A DNA stretch of 64,000 bases from Okapia johnstoni. Its lineage: Eukaryota; Chordata; Mammalia; Artiodactyla; Giraffidae. The DNA is taken from positions 5,766,001-5,830,000 of the forward strand of contig JAGTYA010000024.1 in NCBI GenBank assembly GCA_024291935.2, given 5' to 3'. How positions within the stretch are numbered: the first letter of the stretch is position 1; every line of letters begins with the position of its first letter. A program made the position numbers and the translations under genes. Below, piece by piece: positions 11,751 to 23,567 of this stretch. The notes under the pieces were generated by a model. The model had not been told where the DNA came from. It did not search any database and saw only the letters and a list, made by a program, of their open reading frames with translations.

Positions 11751-14700
11751 ACCAGAAGAGGGGGCCAGGACTCGACTGGGGAGTGGGTGCCATTCATCAA
11801 GGAAATCGCAGCTCTCTTTCCAAGGAGCACACGCTCTTACACGCTCTTCCGGGCTGCAAACCCAGAGAGAAGGCACTCTTCTCCAGAAGCCTCAAAAAGC
11901 GTGATGGGCAGAAATGAGCTGGGTGGCTGCTGCAGCAACACCGTGAGCTCTGGTGCACCTGCTTCCTTGGGTCCCAAGCCCGCCAGGCCCAGAGTGTTAC
12001 CCCCACGGTGCAGTGAGGACCCTGCACCCTGAGAGGAAGGGACTTGCCCAGTATGGCTCAGGGCAGTGAAAGTTGGGGCTGGGATTGGAACCCAGGTCTG
12101 CTGGCTGGGCTCACGAGTCCCTGCTCCTCTCTGGACTCTCTGCTCCCTGGTAACCTGGGAGCCTTTGCGATGGAAAATCTGAGCAGAGAAGTCAGCCCAG
12201 TCCAGGAAGATGTCCAACAGGCTTTGAGTTCAACCCACTCCTCTTGCATTTGCTTTTATTTGCATGCAGGGCTCAGAAGGCTAGGGTATAGGCCACAAAA
12301 TCGATTCATTAGTGCAACCAACCAGTGGGCAGGAAGCTGCAGGATACTCTTAACCAAGATAAAAGGTGCAACAGATTTTGAGAATGATCCATCTCATCAC
12401 CTCCTGGGTCAGCAGAGCTAACCCTGAACTGGCTCAGCCTCCAACCATCAGCCCCTCCAGGTCAGAAGCAAGACCCTCAGGGGAAGGGCCTCCCCTGCTC
12501 CATTTACTAGAAGAACAGATTAGGCATGGATGAGACAGATACAGACATAGATATATGTCTGTGTCTGATATAGATTAGACAGATCGATACACAGGAGGTA
12601 GTCACAGCCACATAGATCGAGACAAAACTGGGGCGCTGAGCAACAGGGTGGAGGGCAGCCTCTGCTCTCTGCAGATGCCCTCGAGGCAGAACCTTGGTAC
12701 TCAGACCCCTCCCCAGAGGGGAGGTCTGGCCCAGGTCACCCAGGAACCCAGAGGGGCAGCGGGCACCCCTCCAGATGGGCTGCTCTGACCTGCCCTCCAG
12801 GGTCCACCCGTTAATGCCCTGTCGCTGCGTGACCAGAGGGGAGAGGCGGGCAGGGAACCTGGGGACGTGAGACCCAAATGGAGTCACCCCCGAGCTCCTT
12901 AAACTGCCCTGCCCCCTCACAGGGTTGGGGGGACTCTGACTGTTCACAGTGGAGGCTGGAGGCCAGAGTCACTGTGGGGCCAGGGACGGGGGTGTGGAGC
13001 CCAGCTGGAGGCACCAGTGAGTAAATGGGCTGAGGAGGAGGATGTTACCCGATGGGGGCGTAAATCACTGCCTGGGTGCAGGGATCCAGCGCAGACAGTG
13101 GGGGGAAGGAGGGAGCAAGACTGGACGGAGCCCAGGAGCAGACACAGGAAGACTTGGGGCGTGAGGAAGCAGAGGTCTTCCCCGCATCGTCTCCTTCAGT
13201 CTGGCCACTGCCCTGTGGGGGAGCTCCATCAGGACCCTCCATGTGACCTCATGAGGGCGAGACTCAAAGCACAGAGAGCTTAGGTAACTTGCCTCATGTC
13301 ACACAGCTCGTGGGGTCAGCACTGAATCCTGGCCCAGAGACTCGGCCCCCACAACACACCTCTGGCTGCTTCCCCAAGGCCACCAAGCTCACTAGAAGAC
13401 TTGGCCTCCTTTATAAACTTAATAAAATCCAGCTCTTTACCACAGAATAAAACCTTACCGGATCCTTCTAAATTGCTCCAGTGTTCCGGGCTGAGATTCA
13501 CCTTCAAACAGCTCCATGTGTTGGGGGCTGGGTGTCGGCTGGGAGCTCTTGTCTCTGAGGATGATTGTTCCTGACATGTTCCAGTTTGCTCAGCTTTCCC
13601 GGCCATTACATGCACTGGGTCTCAGGGGTTCAGGCAGCTGGACTCTGTCCCCACACAGGATGAAAGAAGGGTGGGGTATCTTCCCAGGAGGGCACCTCCT
13701 CCTACCACGGCTCCCAGCACCCTCACCCCCTGCTCCAGGACAAGGGCATCCAGGGCCCTGCTGCCCCCAGACCACGCCTGCAGCTTCACCCCCATACCCC
13801 AATCTCCAAGAACACGTGCTGCTCCCCAAGTATTCCTGATGGGGCCGTGGCTCCCAGGCCTTTGCACAGGCTGTTCCCTCTCCCGGGAATGCCATTCCAT
13901 GTCTTCTCCACATGGAGGAATCCTGCTCATCCCCTGAGGCCCAGGCATGGATGGAGGGCGGGGAGGGAGCTAACATATTTACCCTGTGCCAAGATGGCCC
14001 CGCAAGAGGTGAGCACCCTCAGCAAGTCCACTGTCTCCCAGGTCCTGATCACAGAGAGGGCTCCATTAACCCATTTTACAGATGGAGAAACTGAGGCTCT
14101 GAGACACTGAGTAACTTATTCAAAGTCACCCAGTGGTCAGTGGCAGGGCTGGGATAACTCTGACCAGGTCAGCTGACCCACAGACCAGTCTTGTCCACCA
14201 CCCCCGGTTCTGGGCGTCCTCCTGACCCTGGGAAGGGCATCACTCCTTCCTTCATGCCTCCTGGAACGTTACTGAGCATCCTTTCCTCGTGGTCATTCCC
14301 TGTCTGTCTGCCTGCATCCCTGACTGGTCCCTCCTCAAGGAGAGAATCAGACTGAACTCTTCTCACTTTGTGAGTCAAGGAGAGCCAAGAGGCCCCCTCC
14401 CATTCCCAAGCCATGTTGCCCAGCTCTGCCCCAGAGAGAGACAGACCCCAAGAGAATCAAAGTGTGCGTGCCTAGGGGAAGCCCTTGTGTTGGTGTCCAG
14501 TTCACTTTTCCACATGTTTGGCTCCTCATGAGCGGCTGGGGCGCACAGGCAAGGGGGGTGGGTGTCATGTGGGAGCAGCTTTGGCTCAGCAGCAGCAGCC
14601 TGATGTGCGCAATTGTGGGAGAGGCTCCCGATCCTTGCAAGAGGTCAAGTTATTACAGGAAAGTGAAGAGAGGGCTCCTGCATAACCAGCAGTTTTGGAC

Positions 14701-16976
14701 GACAGGGACTTCCTGTGCTAAGATTCTGCCTCCAGGGTGTCTATTTCCACGCCCAGTTCCTCCGGATTGATTCTGTGATCCCAAGTGTTCAGTAAGTGAA
14801 GCTCTAGGTTTTCTCCAGGGACTCCTTAATTCTGTGGCTCTCCTCCCAAGTCCTCAAACGCTCCTGTGATTCCAGAACTCTAGGATTCTGTGAAAGGGAC
14901 CAGATGCTCAGCTTCTGAGATTCAAAGACTGTGAAAGCGTCTGTGAGTCTGTGAAAGATGCTCTAATTCCAAGATCCCATGCATTGCAGATGCCGTGAAA
15001 GGGGCTGACAGATCTGAAAATCCTGGGCTGGGAAAGAAGGAAGGTTCCACAACTTTCCGCTCCCTGGTTTCGGCATCTGCAGGAGGAGGACACAGGGAGG
15101 TCCTCGCAGCAGTAACTAGCGGGGTCCCAGGAAACTCCCACATGCATGCTCCCCCTCCTCACCCATCTCATCCTCCCCCCAAGCCCAAGATTCCGAGGGG
15201 GTGACACAGGTCCGGAAAACCCAGGGACAGAGCCCATGTGACCAGCATACCCGTTGACGTGCCCCGGATGGGCCCTTTGCTGTTCTGTCCTTGTTTCCCT
15301 TTTGCATTAATTATGAGGAGCAGCCTTTGCTGAGTGGACTTTTCTCGTGCGTCTCCCTTGGTATAAGCAGATCGGGGACAGGAAGACAGAAACGCACTTT
15401 CCTTTCAGTTCTGTTTGTGTTCCCTGATCCTGCTGCCCTCTCCCTGGAGCTCTTCTCCTCTAGTCCTTGTTTAATCTGGGCATGCAGTGGGCTCTGAGCA
15501 CCGACTGGACATCCTGCCGCGTTAACGCTGGTTTCTCTGGAAGGATCTGGATCCCGGGGAGGGAGGCATGGGAGAAGGCAGGGAAGGGCCAGAGTTCTGG
15601 AGGCTGGGTCCACAGTCGGTCCTCCAGGATGTCCCAAGGGGGCCCCCACCCACCCACCTTGACCTCAGTGGGGGTCCCAGGCACCTGCAGCAGAGAGGGA
15701 ACCCAGAGCCCAGAGCCCTACAGTCTTAGCCCTGGCGATTGGGACAAGCCACTTCCCACTCTGCATCTCAGGAGCCTTTCTGGGAATTTCCCCAAGGCTG
15801 GCTGGGCACTTCTGCAGCCCTGAAACACTGCTCCTGTCCAGGCCACTCTGACGCCCCCTGACTCAGCCAGGGGGCATCCTTCAACCCAGACCGGGCCTCT
15901 GGGCAACACCCAGGCTATGATCCTTTCTTCCTTGTTCAAACACTCGCTCCTCTTGGCCCTGAGACTTCTCCTCCTTTCCCTCTAACCCCTCTGGCCACTC
16001 CCCAGCCTCCCTTGCTGCTTCTTCCTCCTGCTTCCTAAGCCTAGGGGTCCTGGGGCTCTGTCTCGGACCTTCCTCCTGAGCTGCCCTCTCTATGCCTCTC
16101 TGGGGGGCTCTCCGTTGGCTGAGGCTTTAGTCACTGACCTATTTGCTCATGACCTCAAGCCTCTACCTGCTGCTGGAACCTGCCTCCCGATTGGCCCCTA
16201 GAAACCCACAGATGCCTCAAGTTTATGGACACAGCCATGCCCAGCATCTCACCCTACCTCAAACCTGCTCCTCTACCCAGGGACCTCCATGAGGGTCCCC
16301 GAATCAGCCACTCAGGCTGAAAACCTGGGCACCCACATTGACCCTCCTGCCCCTCACTGGGCTCCTTTCCTTCATTACCGAGACTGAGACCCAAGGCCCC
16401 ACCTTCTCCAGCCTGAACTGCTGCCACCACATTCCCACTGGCTTCTTCTCCCCTCAGCCCTGTCCACACCCCCACAGTGTCTGGAGGGACCTTCAGACTC
16501 AAATCTGCTGGGGTTCTCCCCCTTGCTCATGCCCTGCACTCAAGATAATGTCCTAACTTCCCAGCATGGCTCCCACTGCCCCTGCCTTCACAACCCCCTT
16601 CCCCATCCAAACTACAGAAGCCATGTTTCTCCTTTTGGATCCATCCCAATATCCTATCTGCACCTCCCAGGGGAGGTTGGGAACTCCACCTGAACAGTCC
16701 CCCCTCACCCACTCCCCTTCACTGTGAACTCCTCCTGGCCGTGCAGGTCCCTGCTCAGATGCCCCTTCCTCCAGGAGAGTGCCCCTGAATCTTTCAAGGG
16801 CCACCCTCACAGCAGCCTGTCCTCCCTCTCCACAGCCATCCTCATGCTTCCTGGTGATAAGTGCTTAACACTGGTGTTTCCGCTCCACTGAAGCACCATG
16901 AAGGCAAGACCTTGGCAATTTTGTTTGGAACTGTCTGCACCATGGCATCCAGCACTTAGTAGGTGCTCAGAACCAT
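11751..16976. other. GC-rich unique DNA, MIR relics, no gene found
   Basis: MIR-like antisense relics are visible at about 13200-13330 and 13965-14165 (cattttacagatggagaaac). A GATA-like simple stretch lies at 12525-12600. Open frames up to ~146 codons are numerous but compositionally biased and unrelated to anything I recognise. I cannot exclude small exons. Confidence 0.45.
13965..14165 (-). mobile_element. MIR SINE relic
   Basis: About 200 bp antisense MIR: start near ctaacatatttaccctgtgc, core cattttacagatggagaaac, then gagtaacttattcaaagtca and the cagggctgggat end. Confidence 0.65.
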
Positions 16977-17080
16977 CTACTGGATGGACAGATGGATGGT
17001 GGATCACTGTTGGATGACAGATGAATGGATGGGTGGATGGATTGAATGGGTGGATGGATACATGGATGGGTAGATAGATG
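16977..17080. repeat. (ATGG)n-type imperfect microsatellite
   Basis: Repeated tggatgga/atgggtgg units for about 100 bases with interruptions (gatcactgttggatgaca). It is degenerate and so probably old. Confidence 0.8.
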
Positions 17081-17136
17081 ATCATGTTAGGGATGACACA
17101 TCCAACACTCTGAGCTGTTTCAGAACCCTCCAGGTT

Positions 17137-17470
17137 GCATCAAACTGTGCCTGCCCAAGAAACAGAACTTCACCTTATGCAAGCTAAGTGGGCTTCTTAG
17201 GTGGCACAAGTGGTAAAGAACCCAGCTGCCAGTGGAGGCGGTATAAGAGTCATGGGTGTGATCCCTGGGCCAGGAAGATTCCCTGGAAAAGGATACGGCC
17301 ACTCCCTCCAGCGTTCTTGCCTGGAGAATCCCATGGACACAGGAGCCCGGCAGGCTACAGTCCACTGGGTCGCAAAGAGTCGGACATGACTGAAGCAACT
17401 TAGCAAGCAAAACTATACCTTAGCATCAAATTGTGCCTGCCCAAACAGCAGAAGTTTACCCCATGAGAAG
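17137..17470. repeat. ~47-bp direct duplication bracketing a SINE
   Basis: 17137-17183 and 17423-17470 share GCATCAAA[C/T]TGTGCCTGCCCAA and then align less well over the rest (roughly three-quarters identical by eye). The Bov-tA at 17190-17408 lies between. The duplicated unit is too long and too diverged for a SINE target-site duplication, so the tandem duplication probably predates the insertion. Confidence 0.6.
17190..17408 (+). mobile_element. Bov-tA SINE
   Basis: Sense copy: head gggcttcttaggtggcacaa with box-B-like GTGTGATCCCTGG, then the BovB-derived body (ggatacggccactccctcca ... gtcggacatgactgaagcaa). Confidence 0.82.
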
Positions 17471-17479
17471 ACAAAATCT

Positions 17480-19199
17480 CACACAGGATGAAGCCCTACT
17501 GTTCTGGAGACATGGCCAGCCCTTTTCTCTTCTCTTCACAGCCATGATCCTATGAGGTGGGTCTTTTGGTCTCAGGCTACAGTCAAGGATATGGTGGCTC
17601 CAAGCAGCTATGTCACTGCCCACTGGGTGGCCGAATTGGACGGACACCCTGCCTGCCTGGCCCAGAGCTGTGAACACGAGCAGGGCGCCCCTGGCAGGGG
17701 CTGCTCACATGAAGTTGTGCTGAGGATTCTTCCCAGCTGAAAGCCATGGGTCATGGCACCTAGAATAAGCTCCTGAGGCTTGCACAGTGATGGTAATACT
17801 ACCAATAATACCATCACACGCTGCTGCCGCAGCTCTGGGCAATGACTCAGTGCTGAGCTCCAAGCCAGCCCCCTACCTGCCTCACCTGGTTTCACCCCAC
17901 CACAGCCCCTCAGGCTGCTACGGCTCCTCCCCACATGACAGAGGAGGAAACTGAGTCTCGTGAGGTGCAGCGAGGTGCCCAAGGTGCCCCCATCCCGCCA
18001 CCGGCAGAGCCAGGCTGGACCCTGGGATCTCGTGGGCCTCCTCCGTGTCTCCTGAGCTCCAGCAGCTTCTCTGACCCTCCCAGGAGTCGCTGCCCCCACC
18101 TCTACCTGCACGATACTGGTTTTGATTCAGCCCATCCCTTTGACTTGAAATGGCCTCCCTTTTGCAATTTGTCTCACTCTGAGCAGTAACATCCATGAAA
18201 TCAAATGTTTAATGCATTAATCACTTGTGGACTTTTTTCTGATACCCATTAAAATAAAAACATGATTGGTGAAAATATTAATGTTTGCCCATGCACCACC
18301 TGTGATTACCTCTCAGAACCCCCTCCCTGGGAGACCCCAGGGCTGCTGCTGGAGAGTTCGGGAAGAAGGGGAGAAGGTACCATCTGAGCAGTGAAGCCGG
18401 CCTAGCCTATCCCATCCCAGCCCAGCCCAACCCAGAACAGCGGCAGTTCTTTCTCCTGGGGAGGCCCCACCCTCATCTGCTACCCCAGGCTGGGCTTCGA
18501 CGAAAGGAAACACCAGGGCAGCTGGACAGGAGCCGCTGACCACTAGCCCCATGAGGGAAGATGGGACCCATGGGGATAAGGGACCAAAAGGCTGTGATGG
18601 CCCCAGTGGACCTTTAGTTAAAGAAGGATGTGGAGTGCTCATCACATGCCCCTCGTCCCTCCCAAAGGAAGCCTCAGGCACTCAGGAGCAGAATTCCTGG
18701 CTCTGCACCACCAGAGGGAGAGAAGCCAGGAGGAGCCTTCTGTTCATGTGCAAAGGGTCCTGCCAGGAATGAAGACAGGAAACTGCAAAGGAATATCTGA
18801 CAACAAGAAAAGGGAACAGAACTTTCCAGAAATGCAGCCACATCTCCAACCAGCTGCAGCAACTGTGGCAGGGTGAGGAACTGGCAGAAAGCCTCCAGGT
18901 TAGTGTGGGGACTCTGGGGATGGGGAAAGCATGCTAAGACAGGGTGTCTACTCTGAGATCACTAGAGGAGGTGTGGTCAAGCTGAAGGAAGTCCAGACAT
19001 AGCTCCAGCAGGGGAGGAGACCCCAATTCAACTGCTCCCAAAAAGTCTGTGGAGGAATGAAGGTTTTCCATTAGGAAAGAGAAGCATCAGGGGCCACTTG
19101 GGGCAGACAGGCCTGAGTTCAAGTCCCAGCTCCTCCTCTTACCCCTGCCGTGCCCTTCTGGTCGCTGAGCCTCATTTTTCCCCATATGTAAAATGGAAT
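17480..19199. other. unique DNA with MIR relics
   Basis: An antisense MIR-like piece is at about 17900-18015 and a sense one at about 19100-19195 (cctcatttttccccatatgt). An imperfect CCCAGC-type run lies at 18408-18435. No exon was recognised. Confidence 0.4.
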
Positions 19200-19411
19200 G
19201 GGCTTCCCCGGTGGCTCACACAGTAAGGAATCCTCCTGCAATGCAGGAGACCTGGGTTCAATCCCTTGATTGGGAAGATCCCCTGGAAAAGGGAATGGCT
19301 ACCCACTCCAGTATTCTTGCCTGGAGAATTCCGTGGACAGAAGAGCCTGGTAGGCTATAGACCATGGGAGTCACAAAGAGTCAGACATGACTGAGCGACT
19401 AACACACACAC
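19200..19411 (+). mobile_element. Bov-tA SINE with perfect 10-bp TSD
   Basis: Head gggcttccccggtggctcac, body to gactgagcgactaacacaca. AAAATGGAAT occurs at 19190-19199 and again at 19412-19421, a perfect target-site duplication. The site lies at the end of a MIR core. Confidence 0.88.
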
Positions 19412-19421
19412 AAAATGGAAT

Positions 19422-21494
19422 TGACTAGAACCTGTTTTCCAAACTTGTTGTCGGGAATAACAATGCTGAGTACACAGGATGCAGTTAAATGTATATCAGC
19501 TATCACAATTTTTGTGTTATTGCATATCATTTACTATTCTTCCAGCTGAAGGGTTATGGGGAACAAGGGTGACAGATTTGTTACATGCAGTCCCATATAT
19601 CATTCATCTACTCAACAAATGTATTTACTGAGCACCTGTTTTGAGCCAGATTCTGTATTGGGTGCCAGGTGAGGGTACAGGGCAGAGCTAGACCCATCTG
19701 GGAAGTAGGGTTGAGGTTGAACTGGGAATGGGTTTACCTGCAGTCATGCCCTTCAGAGACAGTCATGATGAAAAAATGCCTGCTGTGTGCTGAACACCAG
19801 CTGAGGTCCATTCTGTGGCAGCATCCCACCGAACCTTCAGCAGAAAAAGCAGAGGAAGCAGGAAGCATTAACTCCCTTCTAGAGGGAGCCTCAGTGAGAA
19901 GGGGAGGGACTAGTACAGCATCTCCTGTACCAGGAGCCAGAGCTGGCCTCCCAGCCAGGCCTGGACAGAGCAGGATCTTTGAAATGGAAGCTCTAGGGCC
20001 CCTACCTCCTTGAAGAGTCTACCAGATGGAGGCAGAAAGGAAGTGAAAATAGCAGGAAAATTGGCCTCACTTCCAATTCCAGCTCCAATTCAAGTGCCTT
20101 GAGTAAAACCTGCACAGTTCCAAGTCTCCATTTAACACCTCCAAAAATCTTCCTTGCTTCTCATTCCTAACTCAATGCCCTGTACACGTCTGTCTGTAAA
20201 ATGGGTCTGTAAAACAACCACTGTGAAGTTAGAAAACGCACATAAAGCTTCCAAAAAATGGTAGCTCAACAGAGGACCAAAGCTGCCCAGACCCAAATCC
20301 TCAGATATTGCATCCCTGTGAGCAGGGCAGCCCCTCCTCTGGCCAACACACCTGATGCCAACATACTGGGTGCCAGTGACCAAGCCCCCCAGTTACGGGG
20401 CTGCTCTGAAAAGGGGAGAGGCAAGTCCTTCTAGCACAGCAGTCCCCTCCCTATGCCTGCCTTCTCCCATATCATTCTATTTGCAACTGGGACAAATACA
20501 TATTGGAATTTTCATCTCATTTTTCACAGACCTTTTTAGCCAGTACATAGCCATACAGCTGAAAAAGAGAAATTCAAAACCATCCTCTTAGCAGGATTTC
20601 ACCATCTTCCCTCCCTTGAAAATCTAATAATGAGTTGTCATTGTAAAGGTAGAACCTTTATTAAAATCTGATAACTAGTTCAATATGGGGCAAAACTGTT
20701 CCCAAGACCTGAAGAAAGAAAGAAGTGTATATGAACTAGCTTAATTCTTTATCTATATAAAAAGTCAAGAAAACAAATATATTGGCTACAGAGCAACTTG
20801 CCAATAGACGGTGGTTGCCCCGAGGAGATGCTGGTTTTCCTTTTCTCTGGGACTTGTTTATAACCTTCTGCTCATCAAATCTGGATCTGAGAGGACATGG
20901 GAATTACCTGTGGAGGGTGGTGGAATGAGGCCCTGCAGCAGACGTGGGGAGAATTGGGATGAGTTCATAGCGGGAGTTTGGGTGTGAAAGACCTCAAGGT
21001 GCCCAGCCCTATCTTCCCCAGAGCCTGAAAAGATGGTTCTTTTACAGTCGGCCCCTCCCAAGGAAGAATGTGGTACCCAGGAGGGCAGCCGTGTGGGTGA
21101 GGCTGTGCCATGCAGGGATCCAGTGTAGGCTGGTGTCCTAGAAGCTAGGTAAGATGGGGACCTGTCGGCAAGTGGCTCATGGAGGGGAGCTCTCAGGAAG
21201 GGTGAGAAGGAAGCAGGGCAAGGCTGTAGGCTCAGCTCCAGTCTGGCCTCAGCCTGATCCCACAGGGAGCCACACCACATGGCTGTGCGCGTCAGGCAAT
21301 AAGCTGGGCCTTTTGTAACTGTGTTAGGTGGCTGTTAACTGGAAGTCACCAAGCGCAGAGACTGTAAGCTCAGACTTTTCAGGATGGGCTGGCAGTCAAC
21401 TCCCTCCAGCGGAGGTTAACACTCATCTCCATTAGAGCATGGGTGCACTGGCCCAGTAGCATGCGTGTGGGTGAGGCACCCGCTTCCATGCCTG
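19422..21494. other. unique DNA, no gene found
   Basis: No coding domain or clear repeat was recognised. Possible short old repeats near 19600-19660 cannot be assigned. Confidence 0.35.
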
Positions 21495-22440
21495 TTGTGG
21501 GTTGAATCGTGTCCTGTGTTGAAGTCCTAACCCCAAGTAGCTCAGAGTGTGACCTCATTTGGAGATAGGGCTTTTACACAGGTTACAAGTTAAAATGAGG
21601 TCCTTCGGTGGGCCCTAATTCAATCTTCACAGCGGACACTGACGGCAGCCATGAAATTAGAAGGCAATTGCTTCTTGGAAGGAAAGCGATGATAAACCTA
21701 GACAGTATATTAACAAGCAGAAACATCATTTTGCTGAACAAATGTCTGTATAGTCAAGGCTAGGGTCTTTCCAATAGTCAAGTACAGATGTGAGAGTTGG
21801 ACCATAAAGAAGGCACAGTGTTGAAGAATTGATGCTTTTGAACTTCAGAGCTGGAGAAGACTCTTGAGAGACTTCAAGGAGATCAAACCAGTCACTCAGT
21901 CCTAAAGGAAATCAAGCCTGAATATTCATTGGAAGGACGGCTGCTGAAGCTGAACTCCAATACTTTGGCCACCTGATATGAAGAGTTGACTCATTGTATG
22001 CTGAGAAAGATTGAAGTCAGAAGAAGAGGGTGACAGAGGATGACATGATTGGATGGCATCACCAATTCAATGGACATGAGCTTGGGCAAACTCTGGGAGA
22101 TGGTGAGGGACAGGAAGCCCTGGTGGTGCTGCAGTCCATGGAGTGGCAAAGAGTTGGACACGACTTGGTGACTGAACAACAACAGTTCAATATCACTATG
22201 ATCTTAACAAAAACAGGAAATTTGGACCCAGATGTACACAGAGGGAGAAGGATGTGTGAAGATGAAGGCAGAGATCAGAGTGATGCTTCTTCACACCAAG
22301 GAATGGCAAAGACTGCCAGAAACCCACCAGAATTGAGGAGAGATGCTTTCTCATAGCTCTTGAAGGAATCAATCCTGCCAGCACCTTGATCTTGGAATTC
22401 TAGTATCTGGAACTGTGAGAAAACGAATTCTGTTGTTTAA
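21495..22440 (+). mobile_element. MLT1-like LTR (ERVL-MaLR) split by a BovB
   Basis: The left part (21497-21633) has the MaLR wording gttgaatcgtgtcctgtgtt and gtgacctcatttggagatag. The right part (22190-22440) has gatgaaggcagagatcagag, a caccttgatcttggaattct block and ends gttgtttaagg. No retroviral coding is present. The two halves join across the BovB insertion. Confidence 0.5.
21634..22186 (+). mobile_element. BovB 3' end, decayed
   Basis: From catgaaattagaaggcaatt to gtgactgaacaacaacag. It corresponds to the carboxy third of ORF2, with stops and small deletions (for example a shortened 'agacttcaaggagatcaaac'). It is more diverged than the other BovB copies and lies within the LTR-like repeat. 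Confidence 0.8.
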
Positions 22441-22530
22441 GGCAGGGGTCCCCCACCTCCAGGATCTAACACCTGATGATCTGAGGTGGAACTGATGTAA
22501 TAATAATAGAAATAAAGTGCACAATAAATG
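22441..22530. other. unassigned old repeat fragment
   Basis: ggcaggggtcccccacctcc and ctgatgatctgaggtggaac resemble a widespread mammalian DNA-transposon-like repeat, but I cannot name the family with confidence. Confidence 0.3.
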
Positions 22531-22882
22531 TAATGGTAAAATTCCAGATGTTCAAGCTGGTTTTAGAAAAGACAGAGGAACCAGAGATCAAACTGCCAAC
22601 ATCTGCTGGATCATCGAAAAAGCAAGAGAGTTCCGGAAAAACATCTATTTCTGCTTTATTGACTATGCCAAAGCCTTTGACTGTGTGGATCACAATAAAC
22701 TGTGGGAAATTCTGAAAGAGATGGGAATACCAGATCACCTGACCTGCCTCTTGAGAAACCTGTATGCAGGTCAGGAAGCAACAGTTAGAACTGGACATGG
22801 AACAACAGACTGGTTCCAAATAGGAAAAGGAGTACATCAAGGCTGTATATTGTCACCCTGCTTATTTAACTTCTGTGCAGAT
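22531..22882 (+). mobile_element. BovB reverse-transcriptase fragment
   Basis: An open frame (22517-22975) reads through ~117 residues of BovB RT: PDVQAGFRKDRGTRDQTAN, FCFIDYAKAFDCVDHNKLW (conserved RT block with the catalytic-region Asp), and GVHQGCILSPCLFNF. It breaks off before the YADD block, which would follow. After 22882 the frame runs by chance into unrelated sequence. Both ends are truncated, which is unusual for a target-primed insertion, since the 3' tail is missing. Confidence 0.85.
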
Positions 22883-23567
22883 AGTTACTGGTTCAGGAAT
22901 GAGCACACAACTGAATCTGATCCAATGAGGCTGAATTCTGGAAATTTCTCTGGACCTGGAGACAGCAGGGTGTGAGCATGGTCCCAGCTATGGGACCACC
23001 TGGAGGAAAGGGCCTGCAGGAATGTGAGGACTCCGTGACAGATTTAGTCAGGAATGGAGGCCACATGACATCATTTATTTAATTATTAGGATTTTGTTTC
23101 CCTCATCATCCTAATTTCTGTGTGCGTGTGTGTGTTTGTGTGTGTATTACATCAAATCTATAGCTCTTTCAGATCTACTTTGGAATATAATTCTTAAAAA
23201 ACTACAAAAAATGGGTTGATTCAGACTCTAATCCAGGGTGATCTTGAATTGAGAAGTAAGACTGTGTTATTAAACAAAAATTAGAGTGATCATTATTGAA
23301 GGTGAATTATATACTACATATGTCAAGCATTAATGCATTTGTTTTACATGCATTACCTAAAGCCCCACAGTCATCCCTCTGAAGTGGGACCTGGTTATTC
23401 CTCCATTTTTTCAGTTAAAGGAACTTCTGTTACTTTCAACCAGTCATTTCTGTACCCTGATACCAAAATCAAAGCTAACACACAAGAAGAAAAATACAGA
23501 CCAATATACCTGATTTATTTCTCCTGCTATAATTTTAGATTTGTCTATTTCCCCTTTCAACTTTATC
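22883..23567. other. mostly unique DNA, short L1-like scraps
   Basis: A GT-rich run lies at 23120-23148. 23455-23515 resembles sense L1 ORF2 (cagaccaatatacctgat) and 23520-23567 resembles antisense L1. These are too short to define elements. Confidence 0.35.
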
